Of a stretch of DNA of 64,000 nt, positions 46,891-56,462 are shown one piece after another. The stretch is taken from NCBI RefSeq assembly GCF_001957125.1, contig NZ_MPHJ01000010.1:62001-126000 (forward strand), given 5' to 3'. Position 1 is the first letter of the stretch. Each line of letters begins with the position of its first letter. Position numbers and translations under genes: made by a program. The DNA comes from Shewanella sp. UCD-KL12. Its GTDB lineage: Bacteria; Pseudomonadota; Gammaproteobacteria; Enterobacterales; Shewanellaceae. The notes beneath the pieces are model-generated. The model was not told where the DNA came from. It saw only the letters and a program-made list of their open reading frames with translations, and did no database searches.

Positions 46891-47610
46891 ATGAAAGAAC
46901 TAATCGTAATTACAGGTGCATCTTCAGGTATTGGCGCAGCAATGGCACAAGCATTCAGTGCGAAAGGTCATCCTCTACTTCTACTCGCTCGTCGTGTTGA
47001 GCCTATGCAGGCATTAGCGCTAGAAAACAGTTTATGCATCAGTGTCGATGTGACTGATGCAGCAGCAATGAAGGCGGCTATCGCAACCGCAGAAGCTAAA
47101 TACGGCAAAGTGGGCGGATTAATCAACAATGCTGGTGTGATGTTACTTGGTGCAGCAGATGTGCAAGACCCTGCAGAGTGGAGCCAGATGTTAAACATTA
47201 ACGTTATGGGCGTACTCAATGGTATTCATGCGGTGCTAGCGGATATGAAGGCACGTAAAACCGGTACTATCATTAACGTCAGCTCAATTGCAGGCCGTAA
47301 AACATTCCCAAATCATGCCGCTTACTGCGCCACTAAGTTTGCCGTTCACGCGCTGACTGAAAATATCCGTGAAGAAGTGGCTATGGACGATGTTCGTATG
47401 ATCACCATAGCGCCAGGTGCGGTTGAAACTGCCTTACTGAGTCACACGACTAGCGAAGAGATTAAAGCTGGCTACCAAGACTGGAAAGAATCTATGGGTG
47501 GGGTTATCGAGCCAACAGCAGTTGCAGATGCTGCACTGTTTGCTTTTGAGCAGCCACAAAGTGTCTGTGTTCGTGAAATCGTTTTAGCGCCAACACGTCA
47601 ACAGCCATAG
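46891..47610 (+). CDS. Short-chain dehydrogenase/reductase
   Basis: 239 residues, classical SDR. Cofactor motif TGASSGIGAA, NNAGVM, catalytic Ser in NVSSIAG and YCATK. Similar to YdfG-type broad-range NADP enzymes acting on hydroxy acids or carbonyls. Divergently paired with a LysR gene; terminator follows. Confidence 0.9.
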   Translation: MKELIVITGASSGIGAAMAQAFSAKGHPLLLLARRVEPMQALALENSLCISVDVTDAAAMKAAIATAEAKYGKVGGLINNAGVMLLGAADVQDPAEWSQMLNINVMGVLNGIHAVLADMKARKTGTIINVSSIAGRKTFPNHAAYCATKFAVHALTENIREEVAMDDVRMITIAPGAVETALLSHTTSEEIKAGYQDWKESMGGVIEPTAVADAALFAFEQPQSVCVREIVLAPTRQQP

Positions 47611-47630
47611 TAAAAACTGTGTAAATATCG

Positions 47631-47664
47631 ATAACCCCAGTCTCATCAATGATACTGGGGTTAT
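47631..47664. terminator. Terminator shared by SDR gene and norW
   Basis: 11-bp stem ATAACCCCAGT / ACTGGGGTTAT between converging genes. Confidence 0.85.
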
Positions 47665-47681
47665 GCTTACGCGTTTGTTAA

Positions 47682-48827
47682 TTAAAGAGTTGGCGGAAGC
47701 TCACGTAACAAGGAGAACCCTTGCTTCATGTGACTGCCGGTAACCACAAAACCAATCAGTTGCTGCTCATCATCTAAGGCTCTGGCCGTCATTCCATCCC
47801 TACTTGCACTCACTTGCCAGCTAGCATCGGCGCTAGCAGTGCGACCACTTAACTGCATGGGGAGACGCGGGGTCTTTATCTTAACCATCATAGATGGCAA
47901 AGCCACATCACTGTCCTGACCCAGCAAGGTTTTTGCTAACGCATTGGCACTCAACAGAATTGGCTGTAAATAAGCTAGCACATTGCCTTCAATTTCGGCG
48001 CAATCCCCTAACGCAAAAATATATGGATTCGAAGTGCGCAATTGACGATCCACCACGATACCGCGATTGGTTTTCAAGCCTGCCTCTGCGGCTAAACCGA
48101 TATTCGGCCGCAATCCAACCGCGCACACCACAGCGTCCACTCGATACTCTTGACCGCTTTCCAGTCTGATGGCGATCGCTTCTTCATCTTGTCGCATCGA
48201 CTCAACTTGCGTGTTGAGCGCCATCGTCACCCCTTGATTGCCTAGAGACTGATAGAGCTGCGCAGAAACAAAATCAGGAAGCAGACTCGGCAATAGCGCC
48301 TCAGATCTGTCAGTCAATATCACTTGTTTACCCGCGCTGGCCAAATCCATTGCGATCTCAGTGCCAATTAAGCCTGCACCTATTACCAGCACAGATTGCG
48401 CCTTTTCAAGCTCACCTTGGGAGGCCGCATAATCCTCCAAGCCGTTGAGCGTTATTATTCGCCCCACCGCGTCCCCCTTAAAAGGAGGCACTAGCGACTT
48501 GGCACCTGTTGCCAAGATCAGTTGCCGATAAGCAATCGACTCACCATTACAGCGCAACGTTTTTTGTATCGCATCGATACGCTCTACACGGCTATGACGT
48601 ATCAAAGTGATGCCATAGGTCTTGGCAAAATCATCGGCACTCATCTTAATCAGATCGTTAGCCGACTGCGCTTTAGTAAACACATGGCTCAGATCGGGTT
48701 TTGCATAATCATCACCACCGCTGGCGGTGATCACAGTGATCGCCTGCTCTGTATTTTGCCTGCGTAGCGTCTTCACCAACTGATAAGCGGCAAAACCACT
48801 GCCTATAATGACGATGGGCAGACTCAT
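47682..48827 (-). CDS. norW: Flavorubredoxin reductase NorW
   Basis: NADH:flavorubredoxin oxidoreductase feeding electrons to NorV. 381 residues. IVIIGSGFAAYQLVKTLRRQ, DYAKPDLSHVF, VLVIGAGLIGTEIAMDLASA and ALGDCAEI align with E. coli NorW. Start overlaps the norV stop (ATGA). Confidence 0.94.
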   Translation of the reverse strand: MSLPIVIIGSGFAAYQLVKTLRRQNTEQAITVITASGGDDYAKPDLSHVFTKAQSANDLIKMSADDFAKTYGITLIRHSRVERIDAIQKTLRCNGESIAYRQLILATGAKSLVPPFKGDAVGRIITLNGLEDYAASQGELEKAQSVLVIGAGLIGTEIAMDLASAGKQVILTDRSEALLPSLLPDFVSAQLYQSLGNQGVTMALNTQVESMRQDEEAIAIRLESGQEYRVDAVVCAVGLRPNIGLAAEAGLKTNRGIVVDRQLRTSNPYIFALGDCAEIEGNVLAYLQPILLSANALAKTLLGQDSDVALPSMMVKIKTPRLPMQLSGRTASADASWQVSASRDGMTARALDDEQQLIGFVVTGSHMKQGFSLLRELPPTL

Positions 48828-50323
48828 GCTGCCACCTCTTTAGCAAGGGGTTCAAAAACTGCCTTACCTAAGCTACAGTCAGGGCAAAGAAAATGCTCCG
48901 GCACATCTTGCCATTCAGTGCCAGGGGAGACATCTTGATTAGGTTCACCCAATGCCGGATCGTAGACCCACTGGCACACTGTACATACTTGACTCTGCCC
49001 AGCAAAATCTGTGGCGTTGTCGACAGTCACCTCTTCTTGATGCGCTAGCTCTGCTGACTGACTCATAGGCATAACAGGATCGTTGACCGCTGGTGTATTT
49101 GCTTTGGTATCGAGTGCTTGCAGAGGATGTAAAGCCCATTGGCGCGCCACCTCCTTACCATGCTCACGACACGCCAACAGGGCCTTGCCATCGGGCTTCC
49201 ATTTAGCCTTTAATCCAAACACAGTTTCAAAACCTGCATCGGTCAGACGAGCGTGAATACGGTCAACAGCCCCACCGTTCCAACCAAAGCTACCAAAAGC
49301 CCCGGCCTTCTTGTCCTTAAAGCGCAGACCTGTGATCTCCTCCAGCATCCCGGCGACCTTAGGCATCATCACATTGTTCATGGTCGATGAGCCAACAAGT
49401 ACTCCCTTAGATCTAAATAAGCTGGTCAAGATCTCGTTCTTATCGTGACGTGAGACGTTAAAAATTTTCACCGCTACACCGGGATCGACATCATAGATCC
49501 CTTGCGCTATGGCATCCGCCATCATGCGAGTATTGTTAGACATAGAATCATAGAAGATAGTGATCCTGTCTTCCTGATACTGATCGGCCCACTCCAGATA
49601 CTTATGAATAATCTGCGTCGCATCTTCACGCCACACTACGCCATGAGCGGTGGCAATCATATCGACGGGCAAGTTGAAGCTAAGTACCTCTTGGATCTTC
49701 GCCGTCACTAAGGGACTAAACGGGGTAAGAATATTGGCGTAATAGCGTAGACATTGATCCATCAATTCAGTCTGATCGACCTCATCGTTAAATAGGCGCT
49801 CGTCACAGTAATGCTGACCAAAGGCGTCGTTACTGAACAACACGGCATCCTCGGTCATATAGGTCATCATACTGTCGGGCCAATGTAACATTGGGGTCTC
49901 AATGAAGATCAATTGCTTGCCGTTACCTAACTCCAAACTATCGCCAGTTTTAACGATATTGAAGTTCCACTCAGGGTGATGATGGTGGCCAGTAATAGAG
50001 TCAATGGCATTTTCGGTACAATAAATAGGTGTGCCCGGAATTTTTGCTAACAAGGCTGTCAGGGCGCCAGCGTGATCTTCTTCGGCGTGATTAATGACAA
50101 TGTAATCGATCTGTTTTAGATCGATCTCCAGCTCTAAGTTCTGCACGAATTCATGACTGAACTTGTGATCGACAGTATCAATCAGTACCGTTTTTTCCTC
50201 TCGGATCAGGTAACTGTTATAACTAGTCCCTCTTTCGGTCTTATATTCAGTACCATGAAAGTCCCTTACTTCCCAATCACGTTGACCAACCCATTCAATA
50301 TTGTTTTTGACCTTAATAGCCAT
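48824..50323 (-). CDS. norV: Anaerobic nitric oxide reductase flavorubredoxin NorV
   Basis: Reduces NO to N2O under low oxygen. 499 residues in three parts: metallo-beta-lactamase-like diiron domain (HAEEDHAG, MLHWPDSM, SNDAFGQH, TAHGVVW ligands), flavodoxin domain (FYDSMSNNTRMMADAI) and C-terminal rubredoxin (CTVCQWVYDP... CPDCSLGK). Transcribed from a sigma-54-type promoter with NorR sites. Confidence 0.96.
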   Translation of the reverse strand: MAIKVKNNIEWVGQRDWEVRDFHGTEYKTERGTSYNSYLIREEKTVLIDTVDHKFSHEFVQNLELEIDLKQIDYIVINHAEEDHAGALTALLAKIPGTPIYCTENAIDSITGHHHHPEWNFNIVKTGDSLELGNGKQLIFIETPMLHWPDSMMTYMTEDAVLFSNDAFGQHYCDERLFNDEVDQTELMDQCLRYYANILTPFSPLVTAKIQEVLSFNLPVDMIATAHGVVWREDATQIIHKYLEWADQYQEDRITIFYDSMSNNTRMMADAIAQGIYDVDPGVAVKIFNVSRHDKNEILTSLFRSKGVLVGSSTMNNVMMPKVAGMLEEITGLRFKDKKAGAFGSFGWNGGAVDRIHARLTDAGFETVFGLKAKWKPDGKALLACREHGKEVARQWALHPLQALDTKANTPAVNDPVMPMSQSAELAHQEEVTVDNATDFAGQSQVCTVCQWVYDPALGEPNQDVSPGTEWQDVPEHFLCPDCSLGKAVFEPLAKEVAA

Positions 50324-50368
50324 GATAAAACCTCAAATATATTTAAATTATTAAACTTACCCTGTCTA

Positions 50369-50386
50369 TTGCACAAGCCAAGCCAA
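50369..50386 (-). promoter_or_regulatory. Sigma-54 promoter of norVW
   Basis: On the minus strand TTGGCTTGGCTTGTGCA has GG and GC separated by exactly 10 bases, the -24/-12 pattern. About 46 bases from the norV start. Confidence 0.8.
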
Positions 50387-50440
50387 AGTTATAACTAGTT
50401 ATATTTAAAGGATTTTGCATATCCATCAAGACTTAAAGGT

Positions 50441-50530
50441 GTCATTATGACATCCTCAACGAATGTCATTTCGACATCGCGGTGTCATAGTGACACTGCA
50501 ATTATGTTGACTGCGAAGTGTCATAATAAC
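50441..50530 (-). promoter_or_regulatory. Four NorR-type enhancer sites
   Basis: GTCATTATGAC (50441), GTCATTTCGAC (50465), GTCATAGTGAC (50484) and GTCATAATAAC (50520) all fit GT-N7-AC; the first and third are perfect GTCA-N3-TGAC. They lie about 70-170 bases upstream of the expected norV transcript start, where an enhancer-binding activator should sit. Confidence 0.82.
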
Positions 50531-50788
50531 AAAGGTTATCCCCCCGCTCTCCTTGGACTACCTCATCTCAAGTCTTAACCCCTCTTCACACAGCTATTAC
50601 CTAAGTAGTATTTAAATTTAAAAAATAGTGATGCGAATCTCATTTTTCACATCCTGATATTTCAACCCTAAATTACCCCACAAAAACAAACCAACAGAAA
50701 CCCTTTAAATTCAAAGGACAACATAACAACCCAATCCATTAGATTTTTATTTATGATATTTTTATCAATTAGATTTTTATAATGAATG

Positions 50789-50802
50789 GTGATCAACATC
50801 AA
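50789..50802 (+). promoter_or_regulatory. FNR-type box upstream of cytochrome/OTR operon
   Basis: GTGATCAACATCAA matches TTGAT-N4-ATCAA at 9 of 10 fixed positions, about 100 bases before the monoheme cytochrome start. Suggests anaerobic control by the FNR homologue (EtrA) or CRP in Shewanella. Confidence 0.65.
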
Positions 50803-50900
50803 ATTAACATCTACCCCTTTTTGATAAGTTACGTAACAAGGCGGAACAATTCTGCTAACACTAAGAAAAGTCACGTAGTCCGATGACTGAGGAAAAGATG

Positions 50901-51227
50901 ATGAAACCGATAATAAAAGCAGCTGCATGTATCCTACTCACACTCTCATTTGGTGCTCAGGTGTACGCAGCAGATGGCGGTAACCCTAAGAAAGGAAAAC
51001 ATCTGTATAAAAAGGAGTGTAAAGCCTGTCATAGTCCAGGGGCTGTAGGCAAAGAGATGACCCCAATGAGCAAAACCATGAGTCAGTGGGATCGCTTCTT
51101 TAAGCGCATGAAGCATAAAGGCGATCAAGAAGCCTTTAACGCATTTTCTGATAAAGATCTCAAAGATATTCAGCAGTTTCTTTATGACCATGCAGCTGAC
51201 TCAGACCAACCACAAACCTGCGGTTAA
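50901..51227 (+). CDS. Periplasmic monoheme cytochrome c
   Basis: 108 residues from the ATG at 50901 (GAGGA 7 bases upstream; ATG 50898 is also possible). Signal peptide ends VYA-AD. One CKACH heme site and PMSKTM giving a probable Met ligand, with a small class I-like fold. First gene of a cluster resembling S. oneidensis SO_4142-4144 (from memory); likely electron carrier for the octaheme reductase. Confidence 0.88.
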   Translation: MKPIIKAAACILLTLSFGAQVYAADGGNPKKGKHLYKKECKACHSPGAVGKEMTPMSKTMSQWDRFFKRMKHKGDQEAFNAFSDKDLKDIQQFLYDHAADSDQPQTCG

Positions 51228-51439
51228 TAGAGTTAGCAATTAAACGCTAATCAACGACTAACTAGAGACAAATTTAAAAATATGGGGACGACTCCCTAGG
51301 CCTCCCATCAGCCTAAATTTGTTAATTGTCAGTCAGATTTCATCAATAAAGCTATGGCCTGAACCTTGTTAAGGGCCCTAGCTCATGAGTGACTCGGCAA
51401 GCAGCTAAAAACGATCGAGCACTCCTAAGGAGAGATGTT

Positions 51440-53152
51440 ATGAGAACCTTAATATCACTACTCGTTGCAAATGCACTGGCACTGTCAGGATCGGTATATG
51501 CGAGTGAAACCGATGACCAAAAGATTGCCGACCTAAAAAGACAGCTAGAAGATATCACCAGTGAATTAGACGATATCAACGATCGCGTCGATAACAACGA
51601 ACGTCACTCGGCACTCGACAGAATTCTAATCACAGGTGATTTCCGCACCAAGGCACACTCCCTCCACTACCAAAATGTCACCTGGAACCCTGCAATTAAG
51701 GTGAATTTCAGCGATTTTGGCGCTAAGGCGATGTCTGGCGCATTTGGTATGCCAAACGATCCGACCTCACCTCTGGGTAAGATGATGGCAGCCGATCCTA
51801 ACCTAGCGGCAGCATTTCAAAACGGTCAACTGCAGGGCATCATGCCCTATCTATTAGCCCAGAAGACCACGCAGGATATCGATAACGATATCTTTTATAC
51901 CACTAGGCTCAGACTGAACCTGAAAGCCAAGGTATGGGACAACGTCAGTTTTGCTGGCCGCCTCAGCATGTTCAAAAACTGGGGAGATTCGACCGGCGTG
52001 CAGGTATTTGACTCCTGGCGTTCATTCACCATGGATGGCACCAACGGCGGTAACCCAAGCGGTGACTGGTTAAGAGTAGAGCGCGCCTACTTCGATTGGA
52101 AAAATATCAATGGCTCACCGCTTTACCTCTCTATCGGACGCCGCCCTTCAACCTATGGCCCGCCGACCCAGTATCGTGAAAATGAGAAGCGAGGCGGCAC
52201 ACCTTCGGGCCACTTAGTTAACTTCAACTTCGATGGCGCAACCATGGGTTATCACTTAAGTGACATCACTGGAGTAGAAGGCCAAGTTGTTCGCTTTTGT
52301 TATGGTCAGGGCTTCGAGTCTCAATACGGCAACGGTGAGATGTTCGGTGATATTGTCACTAAAGATACTCATCTTGGCGGCTTCAACATAGATGCGATTA
52401 ATGACGGGAAGAACTTTCTGCAATTTACCCTCTTTGGCGCTAAAGATGTTAACGATGGCTTCAAAGGCACCATGGCATTCCCGACTCAACTAGCGGGGAT
52501 CTTTGCGCCAACCATGTATCAAGATATGCAGAAATTCAGTAACTTTAACTTCGAAACTCGGGTACAGCCCAGCGGTGTAATTGGTGACATGTTCCTCGGC
52601 GGGATCGGCTTCGCTCGCGAAGAAGATAACGACGTTAAATGGTTTGTCTCTGGCGGATGGACGCGCGCCGACGGTAACGGTAATGCCGGAATGTTCGGTG
52701 GCATGCTTAGCGACGCAGTATTTGAAGCCCAGCTCAATGCCGATGGCAGTGAAATAATTATGATGCCAAGCGCTGCAGACGACAGTGGTGCGAAAGATGG
52801 TTACGGTTTCTATACGGGCATTCAGATCCCAGCCCCTTACGGTAAGTTCGGTCTCGAATATAACTATGGATCTAAATATTGGACGCCATTTACTCAAGCA
52901 CAAGACGACCCTATCGGCAGTAAGTTAGCCACTCGCGGACACGTAGGTGAAGCCTACTATATGTTCGATATCAACCCGCGTATGTTCATCAAGCTCGCTG
53001 GCCTCTATTACGATTTCGAGTACACAGGTAGCGGCACTCCCGTCGGTGCTCCACAAGATATTGATGACGTTATCGCAGGCAATGCATATTCGATGCTGCC
53101 AGTGGTCGATACCGCTTTTGATATCAATGCATCTTTGACTGTTAACTTCTAG
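51440..53152 (+). CDS. DUF3373-family outer-membrane protein
   Basis: 570 residues from MRTLISLLVANALALSG, with AAGGAGAG upstream. Signal peptide (VYA-SE), a short coiled coil (IADLKRQLEDITSELDDIND), then a long beta-barrel ending in SLTVNF. DUF3373 proteins occur next to multiheme cytochromes and are thought to be porins. Here it lies between the monoheme cytochrome and the octaheme reductase, so it may admit substrate such as tetrathionate. Confidence 0.82.
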   Translation: MRTLISLLVANALALSGSVYASETDDQKIADLKRQLEDITSELDDINDRVDNNERHSALDRILITGDFRTKAHSLHYQNVTWNPAIKVNFSDFGAKAMSGAFGMPNDPTSPLGKMMAADPNLAAAFQNGQLQGIMPYLLAQKTTQDIDNDIFYTTRLRLNLKAKVWDNVSFAGRLSMFKNWGDSTGVQVFDSWRSFTMDGTNGGNPSGDWLRVERAYFDWKNINGSPLYLSIGRRPSTYGPPTQYRENEKRGGTPSGHLVNFNFDGATMGYHLSDITGVEGQVVRFCYGQGFESQYGNGEMFGDIVTKDTHLGGFNIDAINDGKNFLQFTLFGAKDVNDGFKGTMAFPTQLAGIFAPTMYQDMQKFSNFNFETRVQPSGVIGDMFLGGIGFAREEDNDVKWFVSGGWTRADGNGNAGMFGGMLSDAVFEAQLNADGSEIIMMPSAADDSGAKDGYGFYTGIQIPAPYGKFGLEYNYGSKYWTPFTQAQDDPIGSKLATRGHVGEAYYMFDINPRMFIKLAGLYYDFEYTGSGTPVGAPQDIDDVIAGNAYSMLPVVDTAFDINASLTVNF

Positions 53153-53163
53153 TCCAGCTCAAG

Positions 53164-53183
53164 CCCCCGGCTTCGGCCGGGGG
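53164..53183 (+). other. UUCG-tetraloop hairpin before octaheme reductase
   Basis: CCCCCGGC-TTCG-GCCGGGGG: 8 GC pairs closed by C(UUCG)G, the very stable tetraloop. Its 3' arm runs into the G-rich ribosome site of the next gene (ATG 53198). Confidence 0.85.
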
Positions 53184-53197
53184 GGGAGAAAAATAAT

Positions 53198-54601
53198 ATG
53201 AAACACACTCTGATCCCCTTTGCCCTCGCGCTAGCTGGTTTATCTCTACTCAGCAGCCCTGCGAATGCCGCCAATCAACATAAAGATTATATTGAAGGCC
53301 CCTTCACCGAAGGGACTCAAGTGACCCAGCAATGCATCGAATGTCATGAAGATCATGCCATAGACTTTATGAAGTCGTCGCATTGGACCTGGGAACTGGA
53401 ACAAAAGCTTCCGGATCGTACGGTGAAACGTGGTAAGAAAAATAGTATCAATAACTTCTGTACCGCCATCTCAGGCAACGAGCCCAGATGTACCAGTTGT
53501 CATGCCGGCTATGGCTGGAAAGACAATAACTTCGACTTTACCGATATGACTAAGGTCGATTGTCTGGTTTGTCACGACACCACAGGGACTTATATTAAAG
53601 ATCCCGTTGGCGCCGGTGAGCCTCTGGCTAAAGTCAACCTGGAGCGAGTCGCGCAAAATGTTGGCACTCCGGTACGTGATAACTGTGGTAGCTGTCACTT
53701 CTACGGTGGCGGTGGCGATGCGGTGAAGCATGGCGACCTGGACTCATCTATGTCCTACCCCGACAAGGCCACTGATGTGCATATGGACACCGACGGCAAT
53801 GACTTCCAATGCCAGGCCTGTCATACGACCGAGCAGCATCAGATCACGGGTAATGCCATGGGAGTCTCACCGGGTGGTCTGGATCATATCGGGTGTGAAA
53901 ACTGTCACGACAACACTCCCCATAAAAACAAGCGCATCAACACTCACACGGCAACGGTTGCCTGTCAGACCTGTCATATCCCATTCTTTGCTAAGAATGA
54001 ACCGACAAAGCTGAGTTGGGACTGGTCAACAGCAGGTGAAGATAGGCCTGAAACCAAGGACAAATACGGTAAGAAAACCTTCCAAAAGAAAAAAGGCAGT
54101 TTTGAGTGGGGCAAAATGGTTGAACCGACTTATGCCTGGTTCAATGGTCGCGCAGATGCCTACATGGCGGGCGATAAGATGGTGCCTAATCAAGTCACCA
54201 AGCTGACCTATCCTCTCGGTGATATTAACGATTCCAAGGCCAAGATTTACCCCTTCAAAGTCCATACTGGTAAGCAGATATATGACAAGAAACTCAATGT
54301 TTTCATCACAGCTAAGACATTCGGCATCGGTGGTTACTGGAGTGAATTTGATTGGGATCTCGCCGCAAAACTGGGCATGCAGGCCAATGAAACTATGGTT
54401 GAAAAAGGGCTTGAATATAGCGGTGAATACGACTTTGCAGCAACTGAGATGTGGTGGCGCATCAACCACATGGTCTCGCCCAAAGAGGAGTCACTTAAAT
54501 GCAACGACTGCCACAGCAAAGGCACCCGCATGAACTGGAAAACGCTCGGTTATGATGGCGATCCGATGAAAAATAAGCAGGGAGCTCGTCATGCTGACTA
54601 G
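53198..54601 (+). CDS. otr: Octaheme tetrathionate reductase (OTR)
   Basis: 467 residues, signal peptide (ANA-AN). Eight CxxCH sites in order: CIECH, CTSCH, CLVCH, CGSCH, CQACH, CENCH, CQTCH, CNDCH. Matches the Shewanella OTR, which reduces tetrathionate and also nitrite and hydroxylamine in vitro, with Lys as heme ligand in the active site. Periplasmic. A strong hairpin precedes and a terminator follows. Confidence 0.92.
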   Translation: MKHTLIPFALALAGLSLLSSPANAANQHKDYIEGPFTEGTQVTQQCIECHEDHAIDFMKSSHWTWELEQKLPDRTVKRGKKNSINNFCTAISGNEPRCTSCHAGYGWKDNNFDFTDMTKVDCLVCHDTTGTYIKDPVGAGEPLAKVNLERVAQNVGTPVRDNCGSCHFYGGGGDAVKHGDLDSSMSYPDKATDVHMDTDGNDFQCQACHTTEQHQITGNAMGVSPGGLDHIGCENCHDNTPHKNKRINTHTATVACQTCHIPFFAKNEPTKLSWDWSTAGEDRPETKDKYGKKTFQKKKGSFEWGKMVEPTYAWFNGRADAYMAGDKMVPNQVTKLTYPLGDINDSKAKIYPFKVHTGKQIYDKKLNVFITAKTFGIGGYWSEFDWDLAAKLGMQANETMVEKGLEYSGEYDFAATEMWWRINHMVSPKEESLKCNDCHSKGTRMNWKTLGYDGDPMKNKQGARHAD

Positions 54602-54645
54602 CTTCAACTAGGTACGCACTCCCCCCCCCAAGAGGGTGCACTTTT

Positions 54646-54684
54646 GTCAACCACTCACCATCCTTAGGGTGGTTGACCTTTTTA
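54646..54684 (+). terminator. Terminator after otr
   Basis: 9-bp stem GTCAACCAC / GTGGTTGAC followed by CTTTTT, 44 bases after the stop. The following 230 bases to the next gene contain a TATAAT at 54875 but nothing else clear. Confidence 0.85.
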
Positions 54685-54918
54685 TCCCATGCACCTATCT
54701 GCAACGGCACAAATTGAACCTTAACCCGTCAGGCTAAGCATATTTAGTATTCCCTGATAAATGCCCATTTAGATACAGGTCACCATACTATATGGCCACT
54801 TTGTCCCACCTTACTGTTTATAACCACCATAATTGCTCCCTAAGTACCTAAAATGTGATAGTGAAAATTGGCACTATAATTGTAAAGAATAAGATGTTCT
54901 TTTCTCACGGCAAGCTAT

Positions 54919-56076
54919 ATGACATGCAAAAGCACATTTCTTAACAGATGTGATCAATACTCAGGTGAACTCAGTGGAGCCTTCGCCGATCTTGGGACAT
55001 TTTTACCACTTGTCCTAGGCCTTATTGCCCTTAACCATTTTTCTCCTCAGGGGATATTTATGGGTTTTGGGCTGTTTGCGCTATTTACCGCTTTTTACTA
55101 CAGACGCCCTATCCCAGTTCAACCTATGAAGGTGATTGCCGCCTTAGTGATCGCTCAAGGCTTAACTCCCGGCATGTTACAAGCCAGCGGCATGATGATG
55201 GGCGTTATATTATTAGTGCTCGCTTTTAGTGGGGCTATCACTTGGATGGCAAAGCAGCTTTCTCCCGCGATCAGTATTGGTATCCAACTTGCTATTGGAC
55301 TGCAACTTATCTGGATGGGTGGCCAGATGATGGGAGAGACTTGGTTTATCGGAGCTGCAGCCTTTGCCATGCTGTTTGCCAGCCGCTTCCTGCCACTACG
55401 CTACCTTGCTATGCCTTTAGTGCTCGGATTGGGCATGATATGGCAATATAACAGTGGTATGGCACCTAGCTTTAATCTCAATGTCGACACCAGCTGGCAG
55501 CTAAGCTGGCCTAGCTTTAATGAGTGGACTTCAGCAGCTGGACTATTGGTATTGCCGCAACTAGCACTAACGCTCACCAATGCGGTTATCGCTACCACGG
55601 CAATGGCAAAGGATAAGTTTCCTGCCGATATGGTCAATGGTAAAGAGAACTTCACTCCCAAACGCCTTGCCACCAGCTCAGGTTTAATGAACCTAGTGTT
55701 AGCCCCTTTCGGTGCCACCGCTATGTGCCACGGTGCAGGCGGCCTTGCTGTGCAGCATCACTTCGGCGCCAGAACTTGGCTGGCCCCAACGATATTTGGC
55801 AGCACTTGCCTGCTTATCGCCCTCACCTGGGGAGAAGGCATTGCGACCATATTGTCACTGATTCCACTAGCAGTCTTAGGCAGTCTATTAGCCATAGCGG
55901 GCTTACAGCTTGCCTGGTCAAAACGCTTTATCGATGGCCGCCCCTTCTGTATCTTCGTCATCCTCTCAACCGCTGCAATCTGTTTACTAGTCAATACCGC
56001 CGCAGGATTAGCCGCCGGCTTTATTTTAGAGACAGGCCGTCGACAGTGGAGAGTGTTCAACGATTTGAGACACTAG
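54919..56076 (+). CDS. MOT1-type molybdate/sulfate transporter
   Basis: 385 residues, about ten helices. GELSGAFADLGTFLPLVLGL near the N-terminus, PIPVQPMKVIAA and APFGATAMCHGAGGLAVQ are the MOT1 signatures. MOT1 proteins take up molybdate with high affinity; bacterial members are labelled putative sulfate/molybdate transporters. Its own unit, with a large hairpin following. The ribosome site is weak. Confidence 0.85.
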   Translation: MTCKSTFLNRCDQYSGELSGAFADLGTFLPLVLGLIALNHFSPQGIFMGFGLFALFTAFYYRRPIPVQPMKVIAALVIAQGLTPGMLQASGMMMGVILLVLAFSGAITWMAKQLSPAISIGIQLAIGLQLIWMGGQMMGETWFIGAAAFAMLFASRFLPLRYLAMPLVLGLGMIWQYNSGMAPSFNLNVDTSWQLSWPSFNEWTSAAGLLVLPQLALTLTNAVIATTAMAKDKFPADMVNGKENFTPKRLATSSGLMNLVLAPFGATAMCHGAGGLAVQHHFGARTWLAPTIFGSTCLLIALTWGEGIATILSLIPLAVLGSLLAIAGLQLAWSKRFIDGRPFCIFVILSTAAICLLVNTAAGLAAGFILETGRRQWRVFNDLRH

Positions 56077-56096
56077 TTTGAGACATTTGAATTGGC

Positions 56097-56152
56097 TTAT
56101 CTGACTTTCAGGCTTATCTCATTACCCAGATAAGTCTGAACTTGTCAGATAA
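56097..56152. terminator. Long 22-pair hairpin after MOT1 gene
   Basis: TTATCTGAC / GTCAGATAA outer arms and TTCAGGCTTATCT / AGATAAGTCTGAA inner arms (one G-T pair), joined by 1- and 3-base bulges, loop of 8. Begins 20 bases after the stop. Its right arm is also the start of repeat copy A. Confidence 0.8.
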
Positions 56153-56283
56153 CAAGTTTGAAATACTTTTTGGTGGGTTTCATTTTACAGGGTTGATATT
56201 GTGCAGGTAATTTAAAGGTCGCACCTTCACAGTAACCTAACGCCTGCCCGGCGAGGGTAGTGCACTCTTGTTTTGATAAAGTT
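56141..56283 (+). repeat. 143-bp repeat, copy A
   Basis: Begins CTTGTCAGATAACA and ends TGTTTTGATAAAGTT. About three-quarters identical to copy B at 57010 in the same orientation. Includes AAGGT-CGC-ACCTT and CCC-GGCGA-GGG small stems. The remaining gap to 56462 shows no gene. Confidence 0.85.
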
Positions 56284-56462
56284 CTGCTACACGCCGCCTG
56301 TTGATTTCATAAGAGTCGTCCCTATAGCCTCTACGGCAGCATCCTTGCTGCCGAAGGTCACAGCCCCGTTCACACCAGATGATGTTACAAGCAAGCGAGT
56401 TTCTATTTACGCCTTCAAGATCTTAAAAAACAAATTGCTACAACCTCTTTCTTTAACTACTT

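Noticed and set aside
50750..50772. TGAT-N6-ATCA as second FNR box
   Set aside because: Half-site spacing is 6 rather than 4, so it does not fit FNR.
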